DNA from: GCA-001856825 sp049965815 | Lineage (GTDB): Archaea > Thermoplasmatota > Thermoplasmata > Thermoplasmatales > GCA-001856825 | NCBI GenBank assembly: GCA_049965815.1 | Contig: JBMFVV010000027.1 | Location: forward strand, 1 to 14,277 | Direction: 5' to 3' | Length of the DNA stretch: 14,277 bases | Shown here: positions 1 to 7,258 of the stretch, one piece after another | Layout of the letters: each line of letters begins with the position of its first letter | How positions within the stretch are numbered: position 1 is the first letter of the stretch | The notes under the pieces: generated by a model | The model's input: the letters and a program-made list of their open reading frames with translations, nothing else | What the model was told of the DNA's origin: nothing | Database searches by the model: none | Program-made: the position numbers and the translations under genes

Positions 1-66
1 GTGACAGAAGGGTAGTATTTCCCATGAAATCAGTGAATTAAGGGAGAGTAGATACAATATCTTCAT
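1..66 (-). CDS. possible 5' end of a divergent gene, truncated by the window edge
   Basis: On the minus strand an ATG at 66-64 opens a frame with no stop for 22 codons up to the window edge, reading MKILYLLSLNSL and onward. The TATA-like box at 91-98 lies about 28 nt upstream of this ATG, the distance expected for a leaderless archaeal mRNA. The product cannot be named from so few residues. An open frame this short can easily arise by chance. The alternative is the tail of a plus-strand gene in frame 3, ending with the TAA at 39-41. Neither reading can be decided from this window. Confidence 0.25.
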   Translation of the reverse strand, partial: MKILYLLSLNSLISWEILPFCH

Positions 67-90
67 TAAACAGAGCAGGTCAGATAGAAA

Positions 91-98
91 TATTTAAA
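91..98. promoter_or_regulatory. near-palindromic TATA box shared by two divergent starts
   Basis: The sequence tatttaaa reads tttaaata on the other strand, so it fits an archaeal TATA box in both directions. An A-rich stretch (gaaa) precedes it on the plus side and could act as a BRE. Its centre lies about 30 nt from the ATG at 125 (plus) and about 28 nt from the ATG at 66 (minus). Both distances suit leaderless transcription. The assignment rests on sequence and spacing only. Confidence 0.45.
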
Positions 99-124
99 TG
101 TTACGTATTGATTCGAAGTTACTG

Positions 125-418
125 ATGGAGGTAAATAGAACCCCTACGACCGCAAATGGAATTGAGACCAAGAAGAAGTTAAGAAAACTTAATATGAGGA
201 AAAATGAAGAGTTTAGGTTTCTCTTAGGAAAGTGTTTAAAGGATCTCCCCGAAAGTGTCAGGGGAGGCGTGATAGGCTCAGTTTATGCAAAAGCAGCAAA
301 GAATGGAGTCCTGGAAGCTCGAGATTATGTCTTAATAAAGAAGAACGAAGGGATAATCGACGAGAATACCAGCAAGCAACTGATAGACCTGATCTATGAT
401 TACAGCACTTATCGCTAA
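125..418 (+). CDS. small hypothetical protein, about 97 aa
   Basis: I do not recognise this protein. It begins MEVNRTPTTANG, has a Lys/Arg-rich N-terminal third (KKKLRKLNMRKN), and then a region predicted by eye to be helical, with repeated acidic and hydrophobic residues ending IYDYSTYR. No membrane segment, cysteine cluster or nucleotide-binding motif is visible. I chose the ATG at 125 because the TATA box at 91-98 would place transcription start just before it. An upstream ATG at 98 sits on the edge of that box and is unlikely to be transcribed, and a later ATG at 194 remains possible. Its TAA (416-418) overlaps the TAG of the convergent DUF357 gene. The basic N-terminus might bind nucleic acid, but this is only inference. 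Confidence 0.6.
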   Translation: MEVNRTPTTANGIETKKKLRKLNMRKNEEFRFLLGKCLKDLPESVRGGVIGSVYAKAAKNGVLEARDYVLIKKNEGIIDENTSKQLIDLIYDYSTYR

Positions 419-699
419 GAATACTGAGTAAACCTCTTATAGTCACCTGACGCGTTCAGAATTCCAAGTCTTACACCAGCGTCAAGCCACGCATATGCGT
501 AAGAGCTGGCAGCGAGCGAGTTTTCAAAATCACCCTTTTCGTAGAAGTAGGTTGCGTCGTTCAGGTAGTTGTTACACATATCTATAAAGTCATTTGCAGC
601 TTTGTTTAGAAAGCTCTCCTTTGAAGGTGAAATTTTTACATGTTCCAAAGCTTCTTTTGTCATATCCAAGTATCTCTTGCATCGTTCTTGTATTGTCAT
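415..699 (-). CDS. DUF357 family protein, 94 aa
   Basis: This is a small helical archaeal protein of the DUF357 family, whose function is unknown. The family signature is visible: RYLDMTKEALEHVKI at the N-terminus, a central AANDFIDMCNNYLNDATYF segment with the usual 'aspartate plus aromatic' pattern, EKGDFENSLAA, and the characteristic AYAWLDAGVRLGIL near residues 68-81. The length of 94 aa is normal for the family. The start is fixed by an ATGA overlap: the ATG at 699-697 overlaps the TGA of the HerA-type gene (698-696), so translation is probably coupled. The gene ends a three-gene minus-strand unit (aminotransferase, HerA-like, DUF357), and its stop codon overlaps that of the plus-strand gene at 125-418. 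Membership is confident; the role is not known. Confidence 0.85.
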   Translation of the reverse strand: MTIQERCKRYLDMTKEALEHVKISPSKESFLNKAANDFIDMCNNYLNDATYFYEKGDFENSLAASSYAYAWLDAGVRLGILNASGDYKRFTQYS

Positions 700-2147
700 C
701 TTACAACCTTCACGTTCTTCCCTCCGTCGTCCGTTTCCCTCGGTCTTACTTCTATGAACAGGGGGATTGGAAGCTCCGGTGATGCAACAAGTGATGTACC
801 TACTGGGAGCCTCTGAATTTCATCAAGGGAAGAGTTTGTAAGGCCTTCAACAGAATTGCCTATAGCCTTAAGGTCGTTAGGGTTGGTGACCTTCAGGATT
901 AACTGGGTTCCGCATTGAGACAGCACATTCTTATCCACCTTTGCAGGCCTCTGTGACACCACCAGTAACCCAAATCCAAATTTCCTGCCCTCTGAAGCAA
1001 CGGTTCTCATAATCTTGGAAGAAAATGCTTTTCCCTGTTGAGGGGCAAAATTATGAGCTTCCTCTACCACGACCAGAAGCGGCGGAATTCGCTCCTTTTT
1101 CCTTGCCTCGAATAGTGAATATAGCAGCCTCTGTACTATGAGTTCCTGCATATCTGGCGGAAGCCCCTTCATTTCGATTATTGACACCTTCCCTTTCGAT
1201 ACAAGCTCGTCCACCCTGAGCCCCCTCTTCCCAAGGACATTCAGCGATTTGAGATATATCAGCTCCTTCTCGAGGGTCTGTGAAAGTGATGAGTCATCTT
1301 GCCTCTTTAGTTCTTTTATGATATCATCGAAATCATAATCCCTGCTTGATAGTCTTATAGCGTCAATCGCTTTCCTTAGAGGCAAAACGTAAGACTTTGG
1401 GTCTGAGAGGTTCATTATGCTTACGAGCTCTTTGACGTTGATCTGTGAAAGAGTGAAAGTAAGTTTTTCATCTCCATGCTCAGGAGAATAAGTTACAATT
1501 CTACTCCCATAGGAAGCTGGATGAATCGAAAACCTTTTCATATCCTCAGAATCAGAAGCCTTGTTCTTCATTGAACCGTATTCTCCATGGGGATCAATGA
1601 CTACGACAGTAACGTCGTTCTTTATGAGCTCCTCTATTATGACTCCAGTGAGGTAACTCTTTCCTCCCCCTGTTTTAGCCATTACTGAAATGTGCTTCTG
1701 AACCATTGAATTTATGTCTATTGAGAATGGTATACTGTGGCCGTAAATCAATCCTATATAGGCCCTTCCTTTCTTTCCTACCCCAATGTTAAGGGTTGAT
1801 GATATGAATTCGTCATCTGCTAGGTATACTGGTGTTCCCGCCAAAAACGGTGTCCTAGGATACTGAAGGATTCCCTTCTGATCGAGATACCCAATTATGA
1901 CTATCTGAGCGGATATTGTCTGCTGTATCTCAACATTATTTCCCTCCATTATCTGGTACGATTTTTCTATGGACAAATTGGTCTTTGCCTCAATTGCATC
2001 TACCTTCCCAAGTACCCATCCATCTTCATGATGTCTGAGCTTAACATAGTCTCCCTGCCTAAGTTTCCCCGAAACAGAACAATTAACGATTGTGGGGTGA
2101 ATGTCTCCATAGAGAATTCCAACTGCATCCATTCTTATCTCTTCCAT
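696..2147 (-). CDS. HerA-type hexameric ATPase / DNA translocase (DUF87)
   Basis: This protein of up to 483 aa belongs to the HerA/FtsK-like P-loop ATPases that translocate duplex DNA and, together with NurA nuclease, resect DNA ends in archaea. An N-terminal beta-barrel (HAS-type) domain spans roughly residues 6-110. Walker A is AKTGGGKS at 157-164, followed by VVVIDPHGEYG at 181-191. Walker B is LLVVVEEAHN at 357-366 with acidic E362/E363. GRKFGFG at 387-393 holds the likely arginine finger, and SQRP at 398-401 is the sensor-like motif. The ATG at 2147 overlaps the aminotransferase gene by 13 bp; an ATG at 2132 (MDAVGIL), two bases past that stop, is equally plausible. No NurA, Mre11 or Rad50 gene lies in the window, so this may be a paralogue acting outside the resection machinery. 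Confidence 0.9.
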   Translation of the reverse strand: MEEIRMDAVGILYGDIHPTIVNCSVSGKLRQGDYVKLRHHEDGWVLGKVDAIEAKTNLSIEKSYQIMEGNNVEIQQTISAQIVIIGYLDQKGILQYPRTPFLAGTPVYLADDEFISSTLNIGVGKKGRAYIGLIYGHSIPFSIDINSMVQKHISVMAKTGGGKSYLTGVIIEELIKNDVTVVVIDPHGEYGSMKNKASDSEDMKRFSIHPASYGSRIVTYSPEHGDEKLTFTLSQINVKELVSIMNLSDPKSYVLPLRKAIDAIRLSSRDYDFDDIIKELKRQDDSSLSQTLEKELIYLKSLNVLGKRGLRVDELVSKGKVSIIEMKGLPPDMQELIVQRLLYSLFEARKKERIPPLLVVVEEAHNFAPQQGKAFSSKIMRTVASEGRKFGFGLLVVSQRPAKVDKNVLSQCGTQLILKVTNPNDLKAIGNSVEGLTNSSLDEIQRLPVGTSLVASPELPIPLFIEVRPRETDDGGKNVKVVR

Positions 2148-3121
2148 TCTGAAATTAACTTAGCTATTATCTTTACCCCTTTTTCAGTTCTCTCAGCATC
2201 CTCTGCACCAATACCGATTCTGAGAAGCGAATCACTACCAAAATAATAGCCGGGAACCGTAGATACCCCTTCAGACATTAGTGAAAATGAGAATTTTGTG
2301 GAGTTGCCTTCCAAGGAGATTGCGTTAATGATGCTTCCCTTAAAACCGACGATATACTCATCTAGATTTTCAAATAATATCTTTGAATTTTCATCGATTT
2401 TCTTTTTGTTATATTCCCTGTATACATTTATATTGTTGAGCAGATAACTGCCCCTCCTCTTAACTGTGGTGGATATCACGGGGACCATCAAGTCCATGCG
2501 TTCTTTCATCTCTTCAATAATCTGCCTTCCTGCCACTATCCACCCCATCTTTATTCCGGATTCCCCAAAGAATTTTGAAACGGATCCCAGTATGATCGTA
2601 TTCCCCGTCTCCAGTTTCCGTGGAAATGATCCATTGAAGAAAGAAAAAGTGTCGTCTATTACAAGATAAGACTCGTTTCCTTCTGTCTCCCTAGCAATCG
2701 ACTTTATGCTTTCTTCACTCCAGGATAGCCCAGTTGGATTGTTCGGGTTGCTTATGAAATATGCTGTTTTTTCTTCAACATCCCACGGTGATAGGTCTAC
2801 TCCATCAGGAGAGACCCGATTGTCCATCGATGATTTTATTCCAATCTCATTTGCTTGATAATGGAAAACAGGATATTCTGGTGTAACAGTTACCATAGAC
2901 GAAATCTTACCCCTCAGGTGATAGAGCGTGAAAAATGAACCGAAAGTGTTGGAAGGGGTTACAATAACCTGCTCCTTTTGCACTCCATACAGCTTTGCGA
3001 TCTGTTCTTCAACATCGACTCCTCCAAGACCCTCAGGATTCATCCCCCTCATCGCGCTTGATGCAAGGTTGATATTGCTTTCAGGGATAGAATCGACGTA
3101 TCTGAACATTGAAACGTCCAT
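2135..3121 (-). CDS. PLP-dependent aminotransferase, class I/II (HisC-like)
   Basis: This is a fold-type I pyridoxal-phosphate aminotransferase. Counting from the upstream ATG at 3127, the landmarks are Tyr85 in PEYPVF, NPNNPTG at 127-133, the cofactor aspartate in VIDDTF (D158), the Schiff-base lysine K185 in SVSKFFGESG, and the substrate-carboxylate arginine R303 in LLRIG. The residue after GI in 'GIKMGW' is Lys where this superfamily usually has the phosphate-binding Arg. About 328 aa is slightly short for the family. I chose the ATG at 3121 because a TATA-like box at 3145-3153 would start transcription near 3122, downstream of the ATG at 3127. It is the first gene of the unit with the HerA-type gene and DUF357. 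Histidinol-phosphate, aromatic or other amino acids are possible substrates; the sequence does not decide. Confidence 0.85.
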   Translation of the reverse strand: MDVSMFRYVDSIPESNINLASSAMRGMNPEGLGGVDVEEQIAKLYGVQKEQVIVTPSNTFGSFFTLYHLRGKISSMVTVTPEYPVFHYQANEIGIKSSMDNRVSPDGVDLSPWDVEEKTAYFISNPNNPTGLSWSEESIKSIARETEGNESYLVIDDTFSFFNGSFPRKLETGNTIILGSVSKFFGESGIKMGWIVAGRQIIEEMKERMDLMVPVISTTVKRRGSYLLNNINVYREYNKKKIDENSKILFENLDEYIVGFKGSIINAISLEGNSTKFSFSLMSEGVSTVPGYYFGSDSLLRIGIGAEDAERTEKGVKIIAKLISEWKR

Positions 3122-3144
3122 AGGCATGGACGTACAATTATTTC

Positions 3145-3153
3145 ATAAATAAA
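3145..3153 (-). promoter_or_regulatory. TATA-like box for the aminotransferase unit
   Basis: The minus strand reads tttatttat here, centred about 28 nt from the ATG at 3121. This predicts a leaderless transcript and argues against the ATG at 3127. The divergent kinase gene has its own weaker TATA-like stretch at 3167-3174. Confidence 0.4.
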
Positions 3154-3166
3154 CAGTCTTCCATGA

Positions 3167-3174
3167 TTTTATTA
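3167..3174 (+). promoter_or_regulatory. TATA-like box for the isoprenoid unit
   Basis: The AT-rich ttttatta stretch is centred about 22 nt upstream of the ATG at 3193. It is the only reasonable plus-strand TATA candidate in the short divergent spacer. It overlaps the earlier possible start codon at 3163, which argues against that start. Confidence 0.35.
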
Positions 3175-3192
3175 ATTCAGATAGAATTTCAA

Positions 3193-3936
3193 ATGGTGAT
3201 TGTTTTAAAACTGGGTGGAAGCATTATAACAGAGAAGGACAGTTACAGGAAGATCAATGAAGGTCTAGTTGAAAAGTTATGTGACGTGCTCTCTCATAAT
3301 AAAGAGAAAATAGTACTGATTCACGGTGCGGGATCGTTTGGCCATATACTTGCATTGAAAAACGGTCTTGAAAAGCCTGGGTCCTCAAGAGGTAAGGAGA
3401 ACTCTATTTCTCAGGTTATGAGCGATGTTTTAACGCTTGATTCTGTAATCATTGATAGACTCAACCGGAAGCACGTTAGGGCAGTGGCTGTACCACCTCA
3501 TGCTATCTATCACGGGAGAAGATCAGATTTCAGGACAATTGAAACTCTTCTAAGCAGCGGTTTCGTACCGGTGCTCTACGGCGACATAATCGTACATAGA
3601 GGAAAATATAGAATTATTTCAGGAGACGAGATAGCACTAGATATATCTCGCAGGTTCAGGCCTGGAACCGTGGTCTTCGTGACAGACGTTGATGGACTTT
3701 ATGACTCTGATCCCAAAATCAACAACAGTGCAAAGTTCATTCCAAATATAAGGGGAAAGGATATTGATATTGTTGACACTAAAAGAGATGCGACAGGGTC
3801 AATGGCGGGAAAGATGGAAAGGATTAAGAAAATAGTAACCTATACCAGCAAAGTGGCAATAATAAACGGAAACAAGCCAGAAAGGTTAAGAAATTTCTTG
3901 CGTGGAAGGGAGACAAAGTCCACGGTGATCACATGA
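3193..3936 (+). CDS. isopentenyl phosphate kinase (IPK)
   Basis: This amino-acid-kinase-fold enzyme phosphorylates isopentenyl phosphate to isopentenyl diphosphate with ATP, the last kinase step of the archaeal alternative mevalonate routes. With the start at 3193 the product is 247 aa, normal for the family. It opens MVIVLKLGGSIIT, giving the N-terminal Lys and Gly-rich ATP loop. HGAGSFGH at 44-51 carries the conserved histidine (H51) that marks IPK among amino-acid kinases. A SGDEIALDIS motif and FVTDVDGLYDSDP follow in the nucleotide-binding half. The ATG at 3163 would add ten residues before the first beta strand and lies before the TATA-like stretch, so it was rejected. The TGA overlaps the isomerase ATG by 4 nt, so this gene and the isomerase form a C5-unit operon. 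Confidence 0.92.
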   Translation: MVIVLKLGGSIITEKDSYRKINEGLVEKLCDVLSHNKEKIVLIHGAGSFGHILALKNGLEKPGSSRGKENSISQVMSDVLTLDSVIIDRLNRKHVRAVAVPPHAIYHGRRSDFRTIETLLSSGFVPVLYGDIIVHRGKYRIISGDEIALDISRRFRPGTVVFVTDVDGLYDSDPKINNSAKFIPNIRGKDIDIVDTKRDATGSMAGKMERIKKIVTYTSKVAIINGNKPERLRNFLRGRETKSTVIT

Positions 3937-4982
3937 CAGTAGAGAAGAGGAAGCTTGAGCACATTGAAATAATCAGTTCACAGGATGTTGCGCACGATTA
4001 TAATTACTGGGATGATGTCGACATAATCCAGAAATCGATGCCAGAGGTTGATTACGACGAAATTGATACTACTACCAATTTCCTTGGTAAAAAACTGAAG
4101 CTACCAATATTGATATCTTCTATGACTGGCGGGCATCCAGATACAAAAAAGATCAATGAGAACCTTGCAAGGGGAGCCGCAGAATCTGGGATAGCGATGG
4201 GAGTGGGATCAGAGAGGGCTGCAATTCAGAACAGGACAGTGGGTGACTCCTATTCTATTGTAGCCGAATATGACGTACCGTTCAGGATAGCTAATGTTGG
4301 AGCTCCACAGCTCATAAAGCAGAAACGTGATGCATTGACCAATTCAGATATTGAGTATGCGATTGGTTTGGTTAAAGCTGATGCCATTGCGGTCCATTTC
4401 AATTTCGTTCAGGAACTATCACAGCCTGAAGGCGATAGGAACTCCAAAGGAATAAAGAACAGGCTTGGTGAACTATCAAAAAAATATAAGGTGATACCGA
4501 AAGAGACAGGAGCGGGTTTCTCTATGCAAGATGCCCTGGAATTCAAGCAACTAGGTGCATCAGCCATAGACATAGGAGGAAGGTCCGGGACATCATTTGC
4601 AGCAGTAGAATCAGTCAGAAGCAAGAATAGATCAGACCTGACGAAGGAGAGGATAGGGAGAACATTCTGGAACTGGGGGATTCCATCTCCAGTCAGCCTG
4701 GTAATGACGAATGTGGAGCTACCACTTATAGCATCAGGGGGAATAAGAACAGGCCTGGACATTTTCAGGGGTATTGCAATGGGGGCTACAATTGGAGGAC
4801 TTGCTTCAACTTTCCTCAAGGCTGCTTTGCAGTCAGACAAGGAAGTAACTAACTTAATTTCACAACTTGAAACTGAACTAAAGAGTGCGATGCTGCTGAC
4901 CGGATGTTCTAGCCTTAAAGATGTGAAAAAGGTCCGCAAAATCTACAGGGGAAGACTGATTGAATGGATGAATCAGATCTGA
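3933..4982 (+). CDS. fni: type 2 isopentenyl-diphosphate delta-isomerase (FMN-dependent)
   Basis: This FMN- and NAD(P)H-dependent cytoplasmic TIM-barrel enzyme interconverts IPP and DMAPP, supplying the allylic starter for prenyl chain growth. Its 349 aa match the family. Visible motifs are RKLEH at 6-10 (substrate phosphate), SSMTGGH at 62-68 and GVGSERA at 90-96 (FMN and active site), HFNFVQELSQPEGD at 155-168, which contains the catalytic Gln and the metal-binding Glu, KETGAGFS at 190-197, GGRSGTSF at 215-222, and SGGIRTG at 268-274 for FMN phosphate. HFNF replaces the more usual HLNP. The start overlaps the IPK stop (ATGA), and the end overlaps the ZPR1 gene by 19 nt, consistent with one transcript. 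Confidence 0.95.
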   Translation: MTVEKRKLEHIEIISSQDVAHDYNYWDDVDIIQKSMPEVDYDEIDTTTNFLGKKLKLPILISSMTGGHPDTKKINENLARGAAESGIAMGVGSERAAIQNRTVGDSYSIVAEYDVPFRIANVGAPQLIKQKRDALTNSDIEYAIGLVKADAIAVHFNFVQELSQPEGDRNSKGIKNRLGELSKKYKVIPKETGAGFSMQDALEFKQLGASAIDIGGRSGTSFAAVESVRSKNRSDLTKERIGRTFWNWGIPSPVSLVMTNVELPLIASGGIRTGLDIFRGIAMGATIGGLASTFLKAALQSDKEVTNLISQLETELKSAMLLTGCSSLKDVKKVRKIYRGRLIEWMNQI

Positions 4983-5431
4983 TATGCCCTGTTTGCCGCT
5001 CAAAGGACATGGAGCAGGGGACAGCTGAAATAGAGGTTCCGCACTTTGGTAACGTAGTCATATACTACATGAGATGCAAGAACTGCGGATACAGAATCAA
5101 TGATTTTGGATTCCAGGGCAACTTCCCAAAGGAAGATAAGGTCGAAATAAAAGAGAAGAAGGACATGGAAACGAAGATAGTGAGAGGAAGCGGGGGAACT
5201 GTTATCATCCCAGAGCTGGGGCTAGAACTGTTTCCCGGTCCCCTTGCAGAATCGTTCATAACGAATGTTGAGGGTCTTTTGAACAGGTTTCTTCAGCTAA
5301 TGCCTCTGTTTGAAGACCGTAATGGGGTAAAAGAAATAGAATCAAGAATTAATGAAGCGATGGAAGGCAAATTGAAATTTACAATATTTCTCAATGACCC
5401 GTCTGGAGTATCGCATTTTATACGGGACTGA
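4964..5431 (+). CDS. ZPR1-type zinc-finger protein
   Basis: This is an archaeal single-module ZPR1 protein of 155 aa; the eukaryotic version has two such modules and binds elongation factor eEF1A. The four-cysteine zinc site is CPVC at 8-11 and CKNC at 38-41. It is followed by GYRINDFGFQG and the typical beta-rich half with GGTVIIPELGLEL and, near the C-terminus, FTIFLNDPSGVSHFI, which is the family's DPSGxS motif. The ATG lies inside the isomerase gene, 19 nt before its end, and places the zinc knuckle directly at the N-terminus, so it is well supported. The 3' end overlaps the convergent Dph6-type gene by 14 bp. An archaeal role in EF-1alpha folding or translation is inferred from eukaryotes. 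Confidence 0.9.
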   Translation: MDESDLICPVCRSKDMEQGTAEIEVPHFGNVVIYYMRCKNCGYRINDFGFQGNFPKEDKVEIKEKKDMETKIVRGSGGTVIIPELGLELFPGPLAESFITNVEGLLNRFLQLMPLFEDRNGVKEIESRINEAMEGKLKFTIFLNDPSGVSHFIRD

Positions 5432-6065
5432 TTATTCTATAACTCCTGATCTTCAGATTTTTCTGTATGCCCCTGTCGATAATTTCAGAATCAACAATTT
5501 CTATAATTTTTGACGCAAAGGGAGTCCCAGTCACTAGGGTTTCATATTCTCCCCCCTCCCCTACGATTGAGATGCCGTATTTCCTTTTGGCCTCCTTCAG
5601 CATCTTGAGGGATTCTTCGCCTATCGGTCTTCCTAGGAAGTCCTCCCCTAGTCCTTCAGCGGCTACAGAAACGAAAATTCCTTTTGAGCCTGAAAGAATG
5701 AATTCGCGAATAATTGATTCCTGATCCTTCCTCCAGAGAGGGAAAAAAGTCTTGAGTCCATATTTTTGGCACACTTCCTCCAGTCTTGTCTTTTGAAATT
5801 CAGATTCAACCGCTCCTGCAACCAAAAAGTATCCCGGAAACTCAGATATTGCTTCCTCGAAACTAGACTCTTCTATCAAGGAGTTGCTTATTCCCATTAT
5901 GTCCGAAAGCTTGCTTCCTAGATCTGCGTTTGGAAAGTGAAACATAAAAGAGTCCTGTTCTGCTTTGACTGTGATAGTCCTTTCAACATCCATTCCAACC
6001 GATAACGCTATGAGGAGGCTAAGGAATGAATCCTTACCTCCTGACAGCAAAGAAATTGCTCTCAT
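5418..6065 (-). CDS. diphthine-ammonia ligase, Dph6/DUF71 ATP-PPase
   Basis: This PP-loop ATPase family includes Dph6, which amidates diphthine in the last step of making diphthamide on translation elongation factor 2. The PP-loop SGGKDS is at residues 8-13. GAVESEFQKTRLE begins at 84, PLWRKDQ follows near 109, and the family hallmark GEGGEYETL is at 169-177. The length of 215 aa is right for archaeal members. Its ATG (6065-6063) overlaps the TGA of the upstream dehydrogenase-like gene by 4 nt, so the two are probably co-translated. The family assignment is firm. The exact reaction is inferred from the Dph6 branch, since some DUF71 proteins act elsewhere (for example in the B12 area). Confidence 0.88.
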   Translation of the reverse strand: MRAISLLSGGKDSFLSLLIALSVGMDVERTITVKAEQDSFMFHFPNADLGSKLSDIMGISNSLIEESSFEEAISEFPGYFLVAGAVESEFQKTRLEEVCQKYGLKTFFPLWRKDQESIIREFILSGSKGIFVSVAAEGLGEDFLGRPIGEESLKMLKEAKRKYGISIVGEGGEYETLVTGTPFASKIIEIVDSEIIDRGIQKNLKIRSYRIISPV

Positions 6066-7180
6066 AAGCTGTTCTTGCTACTTGATACGGTAACACCCAT
6101 TTTTTCCAAAAATTTGATTATCTCATCGAAATTATTTGCTTCCCTACCAACAATTTCAGGTGGAACAATTCCCTTTTCCTTGATTGCGCCTTTAAGCATT
6201 AACCTAGTTATAGCTGCATTTGTGAAACCAGTTGTCCTCGTCATGGCAGTGAAACCCGTCCTCTCATCTTCCTTGTCGAAAACCGTATAAACAATTTCCT
6301 CCTCTTCCTTTCCAGGCCTAACGCGGATCTCCATGTATACTAGGTCCTTCACGTCCGGGAAACTGAGTTTTTTAAGGAAGAGTGAGGCAAGGAGTTCCTT
6401 CGGCACAACCTCCTTTCCATTCACGTCTATCTTTGATTCATCCAGTAGCCCTAGGTCCTTTAGGAAGTTCATCTTTTCAATGTGCCCCCTGTATCTTACC
6501 GTTTTCTCTACCATGTTGCTGGCCTTGATGTTCCTGAGAAGAGACCTAAGACCGTTGGTGTAAAAGGCTTCAAGTGAGCCTAGTCCGTTTACAAAGAAGT
6601 ACTCCAATCCTTCCCCAGGCTCAGCCTCTTCGATCTTCCCATTCTTCATTATCTTGACCTTCCTGGTGAATTCATCGAGAGTGTCCATGGGGGAGAATAC
6701 AATCTTGTAACCAATGGGCGGAATATCTCTATCTGGTAATCCACCAACTTTGATGTCCACGTTCTCAAGGTGTTCGTAATCAGCGGCAATTCTTCCTACG
6801 ATAACGTTGGATAATCCTGGTGCAATTCCTGCATCTGGAACTACTGTTATTCCTGATTGCAGCGCATCCTTTTCCAGGGTATAGAAATCTTCCTCCATGA
6901 AGCTGTTATCTACAAGATTTATCCCTGCCTTGCAGGCCTCCCTTATCACTTTCATACCCAACCTGCCCGGTAGAGCACCGGAAACAACATCGAAATCCTT
7001 CATTATGGGAGCAAGCTGATCATTGAGCGCATTTACCTTCAACACATCCACCCCCATATCTCTTTTAAGTCGTTGAAGCTTCTCAGAGCTATAGTCGGCA
7101 ATCGTAATATCACTTTCATTCTTCAGTGCGTAGGCGATTCCCTGGCCGACCATGCCCCCTCCGAGAACAAGAACTTTCAC
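6062..7180 (-). CDS. saccharopine dehydrogenase / lysine 6-dehydrogenase-like oxidoreductase
   Basis: This 372-aa NAD(P)-dependent oxidoreductase has an N-terminal Rossmann fold, VLVLGGGMVGQG at residues 3-14. It also carries the family's NLVDNSFMEED and VVPDAGIAPGLSNV motifs, which fit the branch containing lysine 6-dehydrogenase and saccharopine reductase. The C-terminal half is the saccharopine-dehydrogenase catalytic domain. The start is a GTG at 7180-7178, supported by the Rossmann strand beginning at once and by a Shine-Dalgarno sequence just upstream. It is the first gene of a two-gene unit with the Dph6-type ligase (4-nt overlap). The substrate is not resolved; lysine or a lysine-derived intermediate is the family expectation. 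Confidence 0.82.
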   Translation of the reverse strand: MKVLVLGGGMVGQGIAYALKNESDITIADYSSEKLQRLKRDMGVDVLKVNALNDQLAPIMKDFDVVSGALPGRLGMKVIREACKAGINLVDNSFMEEDFYTLEKDALQSGITVVPDAGIAPGLSNVIVGRIAADYEHLENVDIKVGGLPDRDIPPIGYKIVFSPMDTLDEFTRKVKIMKNGKIEEAEPGEGLEYFFVNGLGSLEAFYTNGLRSLLRNIKASNMVEKTVRYRGHIEKMNFLKDLGLLDESKIDVNGKEVVPKELLASLFLKKLSFPDVKDLVYMEIRVRPGKEEEEIVYTVFDKEDERTGFTAMTRTTGFTNAAITRLMLKGAIKEKGIVPPEIVGREANNFDEIIKFLEKMGVTVSSSKNSL

Positions 7181-7183
7181 CTT

Positions 7184-7191
7184 ATCACCTC
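7184..7191 (-). promoter_or_regulatory. strong Shine-Dalgarno sequence before a GTG start
   Basis: The minus strand reads gaggtgat, a match to the archaeal anti-SD complement, and sits 3 nt before the GTG at 7180. It decides the start of the dehydrogenase-like gene. A strong SD stands out here because many neighbours appear leaderless. A TATA-like atatat lies at 7203-7208, which would be too close for an mRNA that includes this SD, so a further upstream promoter is also possible. Confidence 0.6.
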
Positions 7192-7258
7192 TTGTTGATA
7201 GAATATATGGATTAATTTTTTTCCGGTTATTAGAGTGTCAGAATTAAGTTGAAATCTG

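Noticed and set aside
3163..3192. Upstream ATG for the isopentenyl phosphate kinase
   Set aside because: It adds ten residues before the first beta strand, and a TATA-like stretch lies between it and the ATG at 3193.
4409..4939. A 176-codon minus-strand frame inside the IPP isomerase gene
   Set aside because: The plus-strand isomerase is unambiguous by motifs. The antisense frame is Ser/Pro/Leu-rich without any recognisable domain.
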